64,000 bases of DNA from JABCPH02 sp963524305 (GCA_963524305.1 CAURGH010000003.1:116675-180674); one strand, 5' to 3'; positions 1 to 8,998 are shown, counted from the stretch's first letter. The notes: generated by a model not told the origin, from the sequence alone. Made by a program: numbers and translations.

Positions 1-1
1 C

Positions 2-307
2 TATAGATTAGGATTCGGTTCAACTAGAAGACAAGCTAGACAAATAGTTAGTCATGGACATATTTTAATTAATGGAAAAAGAGTAGACATCGCTTCATAT
101 AGAGTAAAACAAGGTGATGTAATTACTGTTAAAGAAAATTCAAAAGAATTATCTGTAATTAAAGAATCTGTTGGACAAAAAACAGTTCCAGGATGGTTAT
201 CTTTAGAAGAAGGAACTTTAACTGGTAAAGTTTTAGAAAACCCAGGAAGAGATGCTGTTGATTTTGAAATCGACGAAGCAATGATTATCGAGTTCTATTC
301 TAGATAA
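2..307 (+). CDS. rpsD: 30S ribosomal protein S4, C-terminal part
   Basis: The open frame enters from the left edge and reads 101 codons to TAA. It contains the S4 RNA-binding domain (STRRQARQIVSHGHILING, then PGWLSLE) and the usual S4 ending IIEFYSR. S4 binds 16S rRNA as a primary assembly protein of the small subunit. It lies 30 bp upstream of rpoA in the conserved S4-alpha-L17 order. The start is outside the window. In many bacteria S4 represses its own operon by binding the leader mRNA; that region is not visible here. Confidence 0.97.
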   Translation, partial: YRLGFGSTRRQARQIVSHGHILINGKRVDIASYRVKQGDVITVKENSKELSVIKESVGQKTVPGWLSLEEGTLTGKVLENPGRDAVDFEIDEAMIIEFYSR

Positions 308-337
308 TAATATTTTAATCCAAGGAGATGAATTAGC

Positions 338-1306
338 TTGTTAAAAATTGAAAAAATAGCTAAAGATGTTAAATTAACAGAAGAAAAAGAAAGCGATTAT
401 TCAGCTAAATATATACTAGAACCTTTATACAGAGGTTATGGGAACACTATTGGAAATGCTTTAAGAAGAATATTATTATCATCAATACCAGGTTCTGCCA
501 TAAAAGGAATCAAAATAGAAGGTGTTTTAAATGAATTTTCTACAATGGAAGGCGTAAAAGAAGCTGTAACTGATATTATTTTGAATGTAAAAGAAATAGT
601 AGTAGAAGCAGATGAGCCAGGTGAGAAAAAAATGACACTTTCTGTTAAAGGACCTAAAGTTATAACGGCAGCTGATATTAAAACAGAGCCTGGAGTGAAA
701 ATTATAAATCCAGACCAAGTTATTGCTACGGTTACTACCGATAGAGAAATTGATATGGAATTTTTAGTAGATTCTGGTGAAGGATTTGTAGTTTCTGATG
801 AAATTGACACAGAAGGATGGCCAATAGGGTATTTAGCAGTAGATGCTATATATACACCTATTAGAAGAGTTAATTATACTGTTGAAGATACAATGGTAGG
901 AAGAGTTACAAATTATGATAAATTAGAATTAGAAGTAACTACAGATGGTAGTATTGAAATTCACGATGCATTATCATATGCAGTAGATTTATTAACAGCT
1001 CATATTAAACCATTTACTAATATTGGAAATAGTATGAATAAATTTAGAGGTAGTGAAGACGAAACTACAGAAACTAATACTGAAGTAGAAAATAATATTG
1101 AAGATATGAAGATTGAAGAATTAGATTTTACAGTAAGATCATATAATTGTTTGAAAAAAGCAAATATTAATACAATTTCTGATTTAACTTCAATGTCATA
1201 TGTTGAATTATTAAAAATTAAAAATTTAGGGAGAAAATCTCTAAATGAAATCATTGATAAAATGAAAGAATTAGGCTACGATTTAAGCGAAGAAGCCGGA
1301 GAATAA
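338..1306 (+). CDS. rpoA: DNA-directed RNA polymerase subunit alpha
   Basis: This 322-residue protein matches the normal length of RpoA. The N-terminal dimerisation and assembly domain (about residues 10-235) carries the RNALRRILLSSIPG motif. An acidic linker (about 238-255) leads to the C-terminal domain (about 258-318) with its helix-hairpin-helix segment KNLGRKSLNEI, which binds UP elements and activators. The start is TTG at 338, with AAGGAG 10 bases upstream; the ATG at 328 runs straight into a stop. It sits between rpsD and rplQ, so it is part of the ribosomal operon. Confidence 0.97.
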   Translation: MLKIEKIAKDVKLTEEKESDYSAKYILEPLYRGYGNTIGNALRRILLSSIPGSAIKGIKIEGVLNEFSTMEGVKEAVTDIILNVKEIVVEADEPGEKKMTLSVKGPKVITAADIKTEPGVKIINPDQVIATVTTDREIDMEFLVDSGEGFVVSDEIDTEGWPIGYLAVDAIYTPIRRVNYTVEDTMVGRVTNYDKLELEVTTDGSIEIHDALSYAVDLLTAHIKPFTNIGNSMNKFRGSEDETTETNTEVENNIEDMKIEELDFTVRSYNCLKKANINTISDLTSMSYVELLKIKNLGRKSLNEIIDKMKELGYDLSEEAGE

Positions 1307-1337
1307 TATAATTTTGTATCAAGGAGGGAAGGAATAG

Positions 1338-1712
1338 ATGAACCATAATAAATCATATAGAAAGTTAGGTAGAAGAACTGATCATAGATTAGCTATGCTT
1401 AAAAATATGACAATTTCTTTAGTAAAAGCTGAAAGAATCGAGACTACGCTTACTAGAGCTAAAGAATTAAGAAAATTCGCTGAAAAAGCAATAACTTTAG
1501 GGAAAAAATATAATGCTTCAACTGATGCTGCAAAAAGAGTACATTTAAGAAGACAAGCATTTGCTTTCTTGAGAAATGAAGAAGCAGTTGTTAAAATCTT
1601 TAATGATATAGCACCTAAATATGCTGAAAGAAATGGTGGATACACAAGAATCATTAAAACAGCAGTAAGAAGAGGAGATTCAGCTGAATTAGCTATTATT
1701 GAATTAGTATAA
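1338..1712 (+). CDS. rplQ: 50S ribosomal protein L17
   Basis: The 124-residue protein has the L17 signature: N-terminal YRKLGRRTDHRLAMLKN and the ETTLTRAKELR segment. L17 is a large-subunit protein near the peptide exit tunnel. An AAGGAGG ribosome binding site precedes the ATG. It follows rpoA by 31 bp and is the last gene before a strong intrinsic terminator, so it closes the operon. Confidence 0.97.
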   Translation: MNHNKSYRKLGRRTDHRLAMLKNMTISLVKAERIETTLTRAKELRKFAEKAITLGKKYNASTDAAKRVHLRRQAFAFLRNEEAVVKIFNDIAPKYAERNGGYTRIIKTAVRRGDSAELAIIELV

Positions 1713-1740
1713 TAATTTAAAATTACTAAATTTATATTTT

Positions 1741-1790
1741 GGAGTTTTTCCATAAGTTGAAATTTGCTTATGGATAGCTCCGTTTTTTCT
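1741..1790 (+). terminator. Intrinsic terminator of the rpsD-rpoA-rplQ operon
   Basis: The hairpin has GGAG pairing with CTCC and CCATAAG pairing with CTTATGG, and is followed by a run of six T. It lies 28 bp after the rplQ stop. Confidence 0.85.
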
Positions 1791-1819
1791 TTAAAAGTTT
1801 AATATAAAATAATTAATTT

Positions 1820-1896
1820 GCATCTGTAGCTCAACTGGATAGAGCGTCTGACTTCGGATCAGAAGGCTTGGGGTTCGATTCCTCACAGGTGCGCCA
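1820..1896 (+). tRNA. tRNA-Arg (anticodon TCG)
   Basis: This is a 77-nt cloverleaf. The acceptor GCATCTG pairs with CAGGTGC, the anticodon stem TCTGA/TCAGA encloses the loop CTTCGGA, the T loop is GTTCGATTC-like, and CCA is encoded. It is a single gene between the ribosomal operon and radC. Confidence 0.95.
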
Positions 1897-1940
1897 TTTT
1901 TTTAAAAGAAAAAATTATTTTATAATAACTTGGGGGAAAA

Positions 1941-2624
1941 ATGAGGGGGAAAAATGAAAATTTTGGACATAGAGAGCGTTTGAGGAAAAGGTTTTTGATG
2001 TCAGGAATTACAGGATTTCATGATTATGAGATTTTGGAATTACTTTTAACATATGTAGTTGTACGTAAGGATTGCAAAGGTATTGCGAAAAATTTATTAG
2101 GGAAATATGGAGATTTGTATACTTTATTGAAGCAACCTGAGGACGAATTGAAGAAAAATAGTTTTGTGACAGACAGAACAGTAGTATTCTTTAAAGTAAT
2201 ATTTCAAATTTTGGAAAAGGAATTGTACAAAAAGATTCATAATGAAAAAATAACGATATCAAGTAATGTACAACTATTGAATTATTTAGAGTATTCGTTA
2301 CTAAAAAGGGATATAGAAGTATTTAAAGTTTTGTTTTTAAATACACAAAATGAGCTTTTGAAGGAAGAGGAGCTATTTAAAGGGACTCTAGATAGAAGCA
2401 CAGTTTATATTCGGGAATTAGTAAAAAAAATATTAGATTACAATGCAAAATCAGTGATAATTGTTCACAATCATCCGTCGGGATCGTTAAGACCATCCCA
2501 ATCAGATATTACTTTAACACAGAAATTAAAAGATACTTTTGAGAGAATAGAAATTCGATTATTAGATCATTTAATTATAAGTGAGAAAGGATATTTTAGT
2601 TTTTTAGAAGGGGGATTATTGTGA
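1941..2624 (+). CDS. radC: RadC family JAB/MPN-domain protein
   Basis: The 227-residue protein has an N-terminal helix-hairpin-helix-like part (FHDYEILELLLTYVV) and a C-terminal MPN/JAMM domain. The metal-binding signature HNHPSGSLRPSQSD (about residues 172-185) fits H-x-H-x7-S-x2-D, so the zinc site is complete. RadC proteins are often linked to DNA metabolism, but no biochemical role is firmly established. The ATG at 1941 follows a G-rich ribosome binding site. It lies directly downstream of tRNA-Arg and upstream of the PSP1 gene. Confidence 0.93.
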   Translation: MRGKNENFGHRERLRKRFLMSGITGFHDYEILELLLTYVVVRKDCKGIAKNLLGKYGDLYTLLKQPEDELKKNSFVTDRTVVFFKVIFQILEKELYKKIHNEKITISSNVQLLNYLEYSLLKRDIEVFKVLFLNTQNELLKEEELFKGTLDRSTVYIRELVKKILDYNAKSVIIVHNHPSGSLRPSQSDITLTQKLKDTFERIEIRLLDHLIISEKGYFSFLEGGLL

Positions 2625-2775
2625 ATTTTGTAGTATATAAATTATTTTATTTGTAGAAATATTGAGTTGTTTAGAGCAAATAAAATAGCAAAAGAAGAAA
2701 TTAAAGTGAAATTTTAATAAAAAATGTTTTTGGTAAATAAAAGGAGGTTATGAAATTTAAAAATTTCTAAGAATT

Positions 2776-3291
2776 ATGAAAATAATAAATATTAAATTTA
2801 GAAAAACAAAAAAAGTTTATCCTTTTTTGATAAATGATGAAAAAAATTACAAAAAGGGAGATCATGTAATAGTAGATACGATAAGGGGAGAGCAAATTGG
2901 TATTGTTTTGGGGACGACAGATAAGAAACTTGAAGAAGATAATGAAGATAGAGATGAAATTAAAATAAGAGAGGTTAAAAGAAAGTTAAGTGATTCAGAA
3001 GTTGAAAAATTGAAAGATTTAGATAAAAAAGCAGATGAGGCTTATTTTAAGTGTAAAAAAATCGTGAAAAGAATTTTGCCTGAAATGAATTTAGTGATAG
3101 GTGAGTATACATTTGATGAAAGCAAATTGATTTTTTATTTTACTGCTGAAAATCGTTTAGACTTTAGAGAATTGGTAAAAGAAGTGAATAAAACATTTAA
3201 GAAGAGAGTGGAATTTTATCAGATAAAATCAAATGATGAGGGTAGAATTTTGTGTGCATTTGGGAAATATGGGAGAGAGATTTACTGGTAA
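2776..3291 (+). CDS. PSP1 domain protein (RicT/YaaT-like)
   Basis: The 171-residue protein resembles the PSP1 C-terminal domain: basic N-terminus, GDHVIVDTIRGEQIGIV (about residues 28-44), and KLIFYFTAENRLDFRELVKE (about 115-134). In Bacillus subtilis, YaaT (RicT) acts with RicA and RicF in RNase Y-dependent RNA processing. This protein is shorter than YaaT (about 275 residues) and ends soon after FGKYGREIYW. The next gene is a TrmN6-like methylase, as in the B. subtilis yaaT-yabA-yabB order, which supports the call. It has an AAAGGAGG site but with a long spacer (about 25 nt) before ATG. Confidence 0.8.
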   Translation: MKIINIKFRKTKKVYPFLINDEKNYKKGDHVIVDTIRGEQIGIVLGTTDKKLEEDNEDRDEIKIREVKRKLSDSEVEKLKDLDKKADEAYFKCKKIVKRILPEMNLVIGEYTFDESKLIFYFTAENRLDFRELVKEVNKTFKKRVEFYQIKSNDEGRILCAFGKYGREIYW

Positions 3292-3302
3292 ATAGGAGAA
3301 AA

Positions 3303-3965
3303 ATGGCTTATATTGAAAAATTAGAGAGTGTGAATAAAGAAATTGTAATTGAAAATGAAGGTTTGAAAATTACAAATGATGCTTTATTATTAGCAAAATT
3401 CATTAAAAAGGTATTTTTGAAAAAAAGAGAAAAAGGGAAAAAAGCATTGGAAATTGGTGCTGGACAAGGAATAATTTCAATATTGCTGTCTGATTTAGAA
3501 AATATTTCTCAGATTGATGCTGTAGAAATTCAAGAAAAAATTTTTGGATATCTTGAGAAAAATATTAAAAATAATGAGTTGACGGATAAAATTGTTCCAA
3601 TTTTTTCAGATGTGAAAGAAATTGAGGGTGAATATGATTATGTTTTTTCTAATCCACCTTACATGAAAATAAATTCTGGAAAAATGCCTAATGATAAAGA
3701 AGAGAGAATTAGCAAGTATGAAATTACATTGAATTTGGAAGAATTAACTTTAGAGATAAAAAGATTATTGAAAAATGGAGGAGAATTTTTTATTATAGTG
3801 CCAAATGATAGATTGAATGATATTTTTTCATATATTTATCAAAATAAATTGAATATTTTAGAGATGAAGATTAATCAATATAAAAAAAAGGATTTGGTAA
3901 TTCTTTATGGAAAAAAAGGTGAGAAAAAGAACTCAAAAATTATTATAGACTTAGAAAAGCTCTAG
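3303..3965 (+). CDS. TrmN6/YabB-type N6-adenine methyltransferase
   Basis: The 220-residue class I SAM methyltransferase has motif I ALEIGAGQGIISILL (about residues 43-57) and the catalytic NPPY motif in SNPPYMK (about 114-120), typical of N6-adenine or N5-glutamine methylases. The N-terminal ITNDALLLAKFI resembles the tRNA1(Val) A37 methylase family. I chose ATG 3303 (TAGGAG just upstream) over a longer reading that overlaps the previous gene. It is 11 bp from the PSP1 gene and is likely co-transcribed. The exact RNA substrate is inferred. Confidence 0.85.
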   Translation: MAYIEKLESVNKEIVIENEGLKITNDALLLAKFIKKVFLKKREKGKKALEIGAGQGIISILLSDLENISQIDAVEIQEKIFGYLEKNIKNNELTDKIVPIFSDVKEIEGEYDYVFSNPPYMKINSGKMPNDKEERISKYEITLNLEELTLEIKRLLKNGGEFFIIVPNDRLNDIFSYIYQNKLNILEMKINQYKKKDLVILYGKKGEKKNSKIIIDLEKL

Positions 3966-4073
3966 AAGTACCTAAAAATGCGATAAAGGACTTTATTTTT
4001 TTGATATTTTAGTTTATAATATATCTATATCGAATTATCAAAAAGACAAAAATTAAAAAGAGGTGATAGAAAT

Positions 4074-4541
4074 ATGTCAACATTTAATGATTATTTAAAG
4101 TATGACCAAAATGAGGAGTATGAAAGAAAACAATTGAGAATAATGGAAAAAATTACTTTTTCAGACGAAACTTTAAAGAAAATTAAAACTATACATAATG
4201 AAATTAGAATTATAGCAGTAGCGCAAGTTTACTGTCCGGATTGTCGTGCAATAATTGCGTTTATGCAAAAATTTGCTGAATTGAATCCGAATATTAAAAT
4301 TAAATATAAAACAAAAGAGGATGCAAAAGATTTAAAATATGGAAATATAGAAAGAATTCCTACATTAATAAGATACACAGATGATACAGATGAAATTTTC
4401 TTATCAGAATTTCCAAAAGTAGTAAAAAAAATGATGGAAGAAGAACCAGAAAAATTTGATGATATAAAATATAACTTTAGAACAGGAAAATACAATGCTG
4501 AAATTGAGAAAGAATTAGTGGATTATTTATCTGTTCTGTAA
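4074..4541 (+). CDS. Thioredoxin-fold protein with CPDC motif
   Basis: The 155-residue protein has a thioredoxin-like core: IAVAQVYCPDCRAIIAF holds the redox CPDC pair (near residues 57-60), and IERIPTLIRY holds the cis-proline. No signal peptide is seen, so it is probably cytoplasmic. An unusually long helical N-terminus (about 45 residues) precedes the core. An AGAGGTGAT ribosome binding site precedes the ATG, and a TATAAT hexamer is at 4015. Its substrate is unknown; it differs from the canonical thioredoxin encoded at 31121-31432. Confidence 0.82.
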   Translation: MSTFNDYLKYDQNEEYERKQLRIMEKITFSDETLKKIKTIHNEIRIIAVAQVYCPDCRAIIAFMQKFAELNPNIKIKYKTKEDAKDLKYGNIERIPTLIRYTDDTDEIFLSEFPKVVKKMMEEEPEKFDDIKYNFRTGKYNAEIEKELVDYLSVL

Positions 4542-4554
4542 TATGACAATAAAT

Positions 4555-4587
4555 ATTGGATTTTTGATTAAGTCCAATTTTTATTTT
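4555..4587 (+). terminator. Intrinsic terminator after the CPDC protein gene
   Basis: ATTGGA and TCCAAT form a 6-bp stem followed by a T-rich tract. Confidence 0.6.
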
Positions 4588-4657
4588 ATAAAAATTTATT
4601 TTTTCAACTAGAATTAAGTCAATAAATATTAAAATTAATAAATATGGAGGAATTATT

Positions 4658-5020
4658 ATGGGAAAAGTAGCATTAGTTGTAGATGATGCACCTTTTATTA
4701 GAGCAGAAATAAAAGAGATACTAGAAGAACAAGGATATAAAGTATATGAAGCTGGTGACGGATTAGAAGCGGTAACAATGTATAAAATGTATAACCCAGA
4801 CATTGTAACTATGGATGTTAATATGCCAAAAGTTCATGGATTAAAAGCGACTCAAATAATAACAGAATACGATAAAAATGCAAAAGTTATGCTTTGTAGT
4901 ACAATGATGATGTTTCCAAATTATCAGAAAATGGGGAAAGAAGCTGGTGCAAAAGCCTTTTTATCGAAACCATTTACAGATATTGAATTTATGGGAGAAT
5001 TATCAAAACTATTTGTATAA
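4658..5020 (+). CDS. Stand-alone CheY-like response regulator receiver
   Basis: The 120-residue protein is only a receiver domain. The acidic pair DD (residues 9-10), the phospho-acceptor Asp in TMDVNMP (about 53), a Ser/Thr in LCSTMM (about 82) and Lys in SKPF (about 104) are all present. It has no output domain, and no histidine kinase, chemotaxis or flagellar gene lies in the window. A good GGAGG site precedes the ATG, and it appears monocistronic between two terminators. It may act in phosphorelay or protein-protein control; the partner cannot be read from here. Confidence 0.9.
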   Translation: MGKVALVVDDAPFIRAEIKEILEEQGYKVYEAGDGLEAVTMYKMYNPDIVTMDVNMPKVHGLKATQIITEYDKNAKVMLCSTMMMFPNYQKMGKEAGAKAFLSKPFTDIEFMGELSKLFV

Positions 5021-5040
5021 TTGAAAGTTAATAAGAATAA

Positions 5041-5088
5041 AAAAATTCGATAAAACTAAATTTTTTTAGATTATCGAATTTTTTATTA
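5041..5088. terminator. Bidirectional terminator between receiver gene and sppA
   Basis: AAATTCGATAA pairs with TTATCGAATTT around a 17-nt loop, with T-rich flanks on both strands. It serves the convergent genes on either side. Confidence 0.75.
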
Positions 5089-5118
5089 ATAATAACGTTC
5101 ATAATTTTATGTAAAAAA

Positions 5119-6903
5119 TTAATACATTTTAAAGCTGTATGGTAAGTAATATAAAGGTTTATTAACATTTTTTGCAGCAAGATCATAATCCTCAAATACT
5201 TTTTCACTTTCAGGAATTGTATCTTTAATTTGTGATTTTAGATTGAATTTTTCTAAGACAAAGGCTGACAATGCTTTTAATTTTTGAGAAAAATCTTCTT
5301 CTACGAAAATATCACTAACACCATAACTATCTCCTAAATTTAAGTCATTAGCCATTCTTTTTATAACTTCATCAAGAGAAGCAATATCATCAACTAAACG
5401 GATATTTTTTGCTTCATCTCCAAGCCAAATTCTTCCTTGAGCATATTCTTCCAATTTATCATCATTAATTTTTCTATTTTTAATAACTCTCGATTTAAAT
5501 TCGTTGTAAGTTTCATTCATAGATGCTGAAATTTTTGCTTTTGATTCTTCAGACAAAGGAGTAAAACTATCGTTAATATCAGCATATTTACCTTTTGAAA
5601 TAGAATTTGAAGTTACACCAAATTTATTTTGTGCATTGTACAATTTAGGAATCATTGAAACAACACCAATAGAACCAGTAATTGTAGCCTTATCAGCAAA
5701 AACTTTTGAACCAACCATCGAGATATAATAACCACCAGAAGCAGCAGTATCACCCATCGAAACATAAATTGGAACATTTACTTTAGAAAACTGTTGATAA
5801 ATAATTTCTGAAGCAAGTGCTGATCCACCACCAGAGTTAACTCTCAAAACGATACCACGTAAATTCTTGATTTCAAGAGCTTTACTAATTTTTTCAGAAA
5901 TATTATTTGGGGAAATAATATTTTTTTGAGTCCCATTATCATCATAAACAATCGAACCTTCTGCATAAATAACTGCGATAGTACCATTTCGTCCTTTAAT
6001 TTCAGTATCTTTAACATTATTATCATAATAATCATAAATATCAGAAATATTTTTATCAGTAATACCCAATCTAGCCATAAAATCTTGATAACTTTCTAAT
6101 TTATCCACTAAATTTTTATCTCTAGCAGTAAATGGTGACATATTAACTGTATTTCCATTTACAATATCAGAATTAATAGAATCTCTATTAATTTTACGAG
6201 TTTTTACAATATTAGATATAAAATTATTATACCGATTTTCAAAAATTCTCGTTAAATCAGCTTTAAGTTCAGGTGACATTTGATTACTAGTATAATTTTC
6301 TCCATAAGATTTATGAGAACCAATTCTAACAATTTCCATATTTACTCCAATTTTATCTAATAAATTTTTAAAATATAAATCAGAGTACTGATAACCAGTC
6401 AATGAAAGACTAGCTGAAGCAGACGGTGTCATAATAATTTCATTCGCAACAGAAGCCAAGTTATAGTTACCATTTTCTATATATGCACCGTAAGCATATA
6501 TTTTTTTACCACTTTTTTTCAATTCTTCCATTTTTTTGGAAATTTCTTCAACTTTACTCGATGACAAGTTAGTTTGATCTAGATCAATTATAATCCCTTT
6601 TACTTTTCTATCATTTTTTATTCTATCCAAACTATTTAGCAAATCAGAGTAAGAAATACTATATTTATCATTAAAAAATGATGCTCCAAGCACTTTATCC
6701 TCACTAATTTGTGAAACGTTAAATAATACATAATCAGATTTTTTTTGTTTACTTTCAGATTTAATTTTTGAATTTATCATAGAAGTTATTGATAACCCAA
6801 AAATAAAAATTATCAAAAAGAATAACATTAATTTTAAGAAAAAAGAATAAGTTTCTTTTAAAGTAAATAGAAAAAATCTTTTTAAAAAATCAGAAAATTT
6901 CAT
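5119..6903 (-). CDS. sppA: Signal peptide peptidase SppA, 67 kDa type
   Basis: This 594-residue serine protease (S49 family) has a membrane anchor at about residues 24-43, then a duplicated fold. The catalytic lysine is in the first half (GSHKSYGE, K198) and the nucleophile serine in the second (GDTAASGGYY, S389), as in E. coli SppA. GGGSALASE (about 358-366) also matches. It degrades leftover signal peptides in the cytoplasmic membrane. AGGAGGT lies 5 bases before the ATG at 6903. It is monocistronic and convergent with the receiver gene. Confidence 0.95.
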   Translation of the reverse strand: MKFSDFLKRFFLFTLKETYSFFLKLMLFFLIIFIFGLSITSMINSKIKSESKQKKSDYVLFNVSQISEDKVLGASFFNDKYSISYSDLLNSLDRIKNDRKVKGIIIDLDQTNLSSSKVEEISKKMEELKKSGKKIYAYGAYIENGNYNLASVANEIIMTPSASASLSLTGYQYSDLYFKNLLDKIGVNMEIVRIGSHKSYGENYTSNQMSPELKADLTRIFENRYNNFISNIVKTRKINRDSINSDIVNGNTVNMSPFTARDKNLVDKLESYQDFMARLGITDKNISDIYDYYDNNVKDTEIKGRNGTIAVIYAEGSIVYDDNGTQKNIISPNNISEKISKALEIKNLRGIVLRVNSGGGSALASEIIYQQFSKVNVPIYVSMGDTAASGGYYISMVGSKVFADKATITGSIGVVSMIPKLYNAQNKFGVTSNSISKGKYADINDSFTPLSEESKAKISASMNETYNEFKSRVIKNRKINDDKLEEYAQGRIWLGDEAKNIRLVDDIASLDEVIKRMANDLNLGDSYGVSDIFVEEDFSQKLKALSAFVLEKFNLKSQIKDTIPESEKVFEDYDLAAKNVNKPLYYLPYSFKMY

Positions 6904-7113
6904 ACATTACCTCCTTTAAATGATAAAAATTATAGCACTTTAATTTTAAAATAGCAATATTTTGAAAAATTCAAAGTAATTAAATATAAAAAATTTTGGT
7001 ATACGAATTTATCAAAATATGTTATAATAAAAAAATAAAATGTCGAGTAAATCAGGATTTATAAGATTATAAGAGATGATAAAAATTATCAAAAAGAAAG
7101 AAGGCTTAAAATT

Positions 7114-7662
7114 ATGAAAAAATTTATTTTAATGTTAATGTTTGTTTTGGGGACATTTACTTTTTCTGAAATTACAACTAGTGAAGTTCAAAGTTTTTTC
7201 TCGTCAAAGGCACAAATCTATGTTTCAAATCAAAAAGATTGGTTTTGTACTGAAGTACCAGGAACAGACGAAACAGAGTGTAGAAAATTCAATTATCTTG
7301 TCAATGTAGTACCTGTTGGAAGCAAATATAGAGTTTCATACACACCAATTGACAACGTGAAATCTTATGACAGAGAAAAATACCCTATATTGAATTACAA
7401 AATTGGGAAAAAATATTATGTGAATAGTAGAAAAAATCAAAATACACCAGTTACAGATTCTTATGATATTACAGTTGATTATGTAATTAGTGCAGGGACA
7501 GAAATAAAAAAAGGTAAAAAATATGAAAGAACTGATTTTCAAATAGTTTCAGAAAGTGAATTGAATACTTTATTAAAATCTAAAAATGCAAAAAGACTTA
7601 ATTCTGAAACAGAAAAAAATACGAAAACATATTTAGATTGGTTATTTCATAACAATAATTAA
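7114..7662 (+). CDS. Secreted hypothetical protein
   Basis: This 182-residue protein has a clear signal peptide (MKKFILMLMFVLGTFTFS, cleavage near residue 18-19). The mature part has a pair of cysteines (about 44 and 56) that could form a disulfide, and alternates beta-like and charged segments. I do not recognise a family. It is divergent from sppA, has a purine-rich ribosome binding site (AAAGAAGG) and is followed by its own terminator. Confidence 0.75.
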   Translation: MKKFILMLMFVLGTFTFSEITTSEVQSFFSSKAQIYVSNQKDWFCTEVPGTDETECRKFNYLVNVVPVGSKYRVSYTPIDNVKSYDREKYPILNYKIGKKYYVNSRKNQNTPVTDSYDITVDYVISAGTEIKKGKKYERTDFQIVSESELNTLLKSKNAKRLNSETEKNTKTYLDWLFHNNN

Positions 7663-7712
7663 TGATGTGTTATCAAATTAAATACAACAAAAAATAATAA
7701 AAGTGAATTTTT

Positions 7713-7745
7713 TAGAGTAGAATTTTTTCTACTCTTATTTTTTAT
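7713..7745 (+). terminator. Intrinsic terminator
   Basis: GAGTAGA pairs with TCTACTC around a 6-nt T loop and is followed by a T-rich run, 50 bp after the secreted protein gene. Confidence 0.75.
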
Positions 7746-7864
7746 TTATTAATGATATTTTTTTTTATATTGTATATATTAGGTGTTATTTTTGATTTCA
7801 AAATATGTTTCTTATATATTTTTTGGAGTTTTTTTGAAAAAAATAAAAAAATTTAAAAAAAGTG

Positions 7865-7893
7865 TTGACATTTATTTTGAAGTATGATATTAT
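7865..7893 (+). promoter_or_regulatory. Promoter of the five-tRNA cluster
   Basis: A perfect TTGACA (7865-7870) and TATTAT (7888-7893) are separated by 17 bp, with an A-rich UP-like tract just upstream. The -10 lies 64 bp before tRNA-Glu. A short CCGT/ACGG hairpin occurs in the leader. Confidence 0.88.
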
Positions 7894-7956
7894 ATCTCTT
7901 GTCCGTGAGAGAAGACGGGAAAATAAAACAAAATAAACGAATAAAAATTTAAGTGT

Positions 7957-8031
7957 GCGGCCTTCGTCTAGTGGTTAGGACTCCAGGTTTTCATCCTGGC
8001 AACAGGGGTTCGATCCCCCTAGGCCGTACCA
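7957..8031 (+). tRNA. tRNA-Glu (anticodon TTC)
   Basis: This 75-nt cloverleaf has acceptor GCGGCCT pairing with AGGCCGT, anticodon stem CCAGG/CCTGG with TTC in the loop, T arm AGGGG/CCCCT, and encoded CCA. It is the first gene of the cluster. Confidence 0.95.
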
Positions 8032-8040
8032 ACAAGAAAT

Positions 8041-8116
8041 GGTCGCATAGCTCAGTTGGGAGAGCACCTGCCTTACAAGCAGGGGGTCACTGGTTCGAGC
8101 CCAGTTGTGACCACCA
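8041..8116 (+). tRNA. tRNA-Val (anticodon TAC)
   Basis: This 76-nt cloverleaf has acceptor GGTCGCA pairing with TGTGACC, anticodon stem CCTGC/GCAGG with TAC in the loop, and encoded CCA. It is 9 bp after tRNA-Glu. Confidence 0.95.
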
Positions 8117-8123
8117 TTTTTTT

Positions 8124-8200
8124 GGAGGTGTAGCTCAGTTGGTTAGAGTGCTTGCCTGTCACGCAAGATGTCGCGAGTTCGAGTCTCGTCACTTCCGCCA
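8124..8200 (+). tRNA. tRNA-Asp (anticodon GTC)
   Basis: This 77-nt cloverleaf has acceptor GGAGGTG pairing with CACTTCC, GTC in the anticodon loop, and encoded CCA. It is 7 bp after tRNA-Val. Confidence 0.95.
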
Positions 8201-8237
8201 TTAATTTTTTAAAAGTACAAAAGTGCTTAACAATTTA

Positions 8238-8313
<76 letters not shown>

Positions 8314-8328
8314 TCTTAATAATGTTGT

Positions 8329-8413
8329 GGAGAGGTTCCCGAGTGGCCAAAGGGATCAGACTGTAAATCTGCCGGCTCAGCCTTCGAAGGTTCGAATCCT
8401 TCTCTCTCCACCA
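8329..8413 (+). tRNA. tRNA-Tyr (anticodon GTA)
   Basis: This 85-nt class II tRNA has acceptor GGAGAGG pairing with TCTCTCC, GTA in the anticodon loop, a long variable arm, and encoded CCA. It is the last tRNA of the cluster. Confidence 0.95.
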
Positions 8414-8527
8414 TTTTTTTATTATATAGGGGAAAAATATTTGGTTTGGTAAATTTAAAAAATTAAATGATGAAAATTAAGAAACTATAAAATAAAATGT
8501 ATGAATTTCGTAGGAGGAATTATAAAT

Positions 8528-8887
8528 ATGGTTAGAAAAATAAAAGGAGCTAATAAATCAGCTGGAGGAAGTCAACAAGATATAATCAAACAAGCTCAAG
8601 TAATGCAACAAGAAATGTTAAAAATCCAAGAAGGATTAAAAGATAAATTTGTAGAATCTTCAGTAGCAGGTGGAGGAATTACTGTAAAAGCAAATGGACA
8701 AAAGAAAATAGTTGATTTATCTATTTCTTTAGATGTATTAAAAGATGCAATTGAAGAAAATGATTCAACAATCGTATCAGATTTAATAGTAAATGCTATT
8801 AATGAAATTTTAGACAAAGCTGAAGAAATGGCTGAAAAAGAAATGGAAGTAGTTACTGGTGGAGTAAGTATTCCAGGATTATTCTAA
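8528..8887 (+). CDS. YbaB/EbfC family nucleoid-associated protein
   Basis: The 119-residue protein matches the YbaB family: an N-terminal helix rich in Gln/Lys (DIIKQAQVMQQEMLKIQEGL), the GGGITVKANGQKKIVDLSI strand region, and a C-terminal VTGGVSIPGLF that resembles the usual G-G-x-x-x-P-G-x-F ending. These dimers bind DNA and are commonly encoded beside dnaX/recR, though not here. AGGAGG eleven bases before ATG 8528 decides the start. The gene follows the tRNA cluster and may be read through from it. Confidence 0.92.
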   Translation: MVRKIKGANKSAGGSQQDIIKQAQVMQQEMLKIQEGLKDKFVESSVAGGGITVKANGQKKIVDLSISLDVLKDAIEENDSTIVSDLIVNAINEILDKAEEMAEKEMEVVTGGVSIPGLF

Positions 8888-8998
8888 TAAGAAATCATAT
8901 TGTAAAAAATGTATATATTGATTTGATTTTCAAATAGTAAAAGCAATAACAAAACCAGTTGGTAAGTTTTGTAGAATATTAAATTAATTAATTTTAAG

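Noticed and set aside
5844..6035. A 63-codon minus-strand frame within sppA
   Set aside because: It is a shadow of the sppA reading frame with Ile/Met-rich low-complexity product.
7953..8204. An 83-codon open frame with an arginine- and histidine-rich product
   Set aside because: It runs through tRNA-Glu, tRNA-Val and tRNA-Asp and its sequence is fully explained by them.
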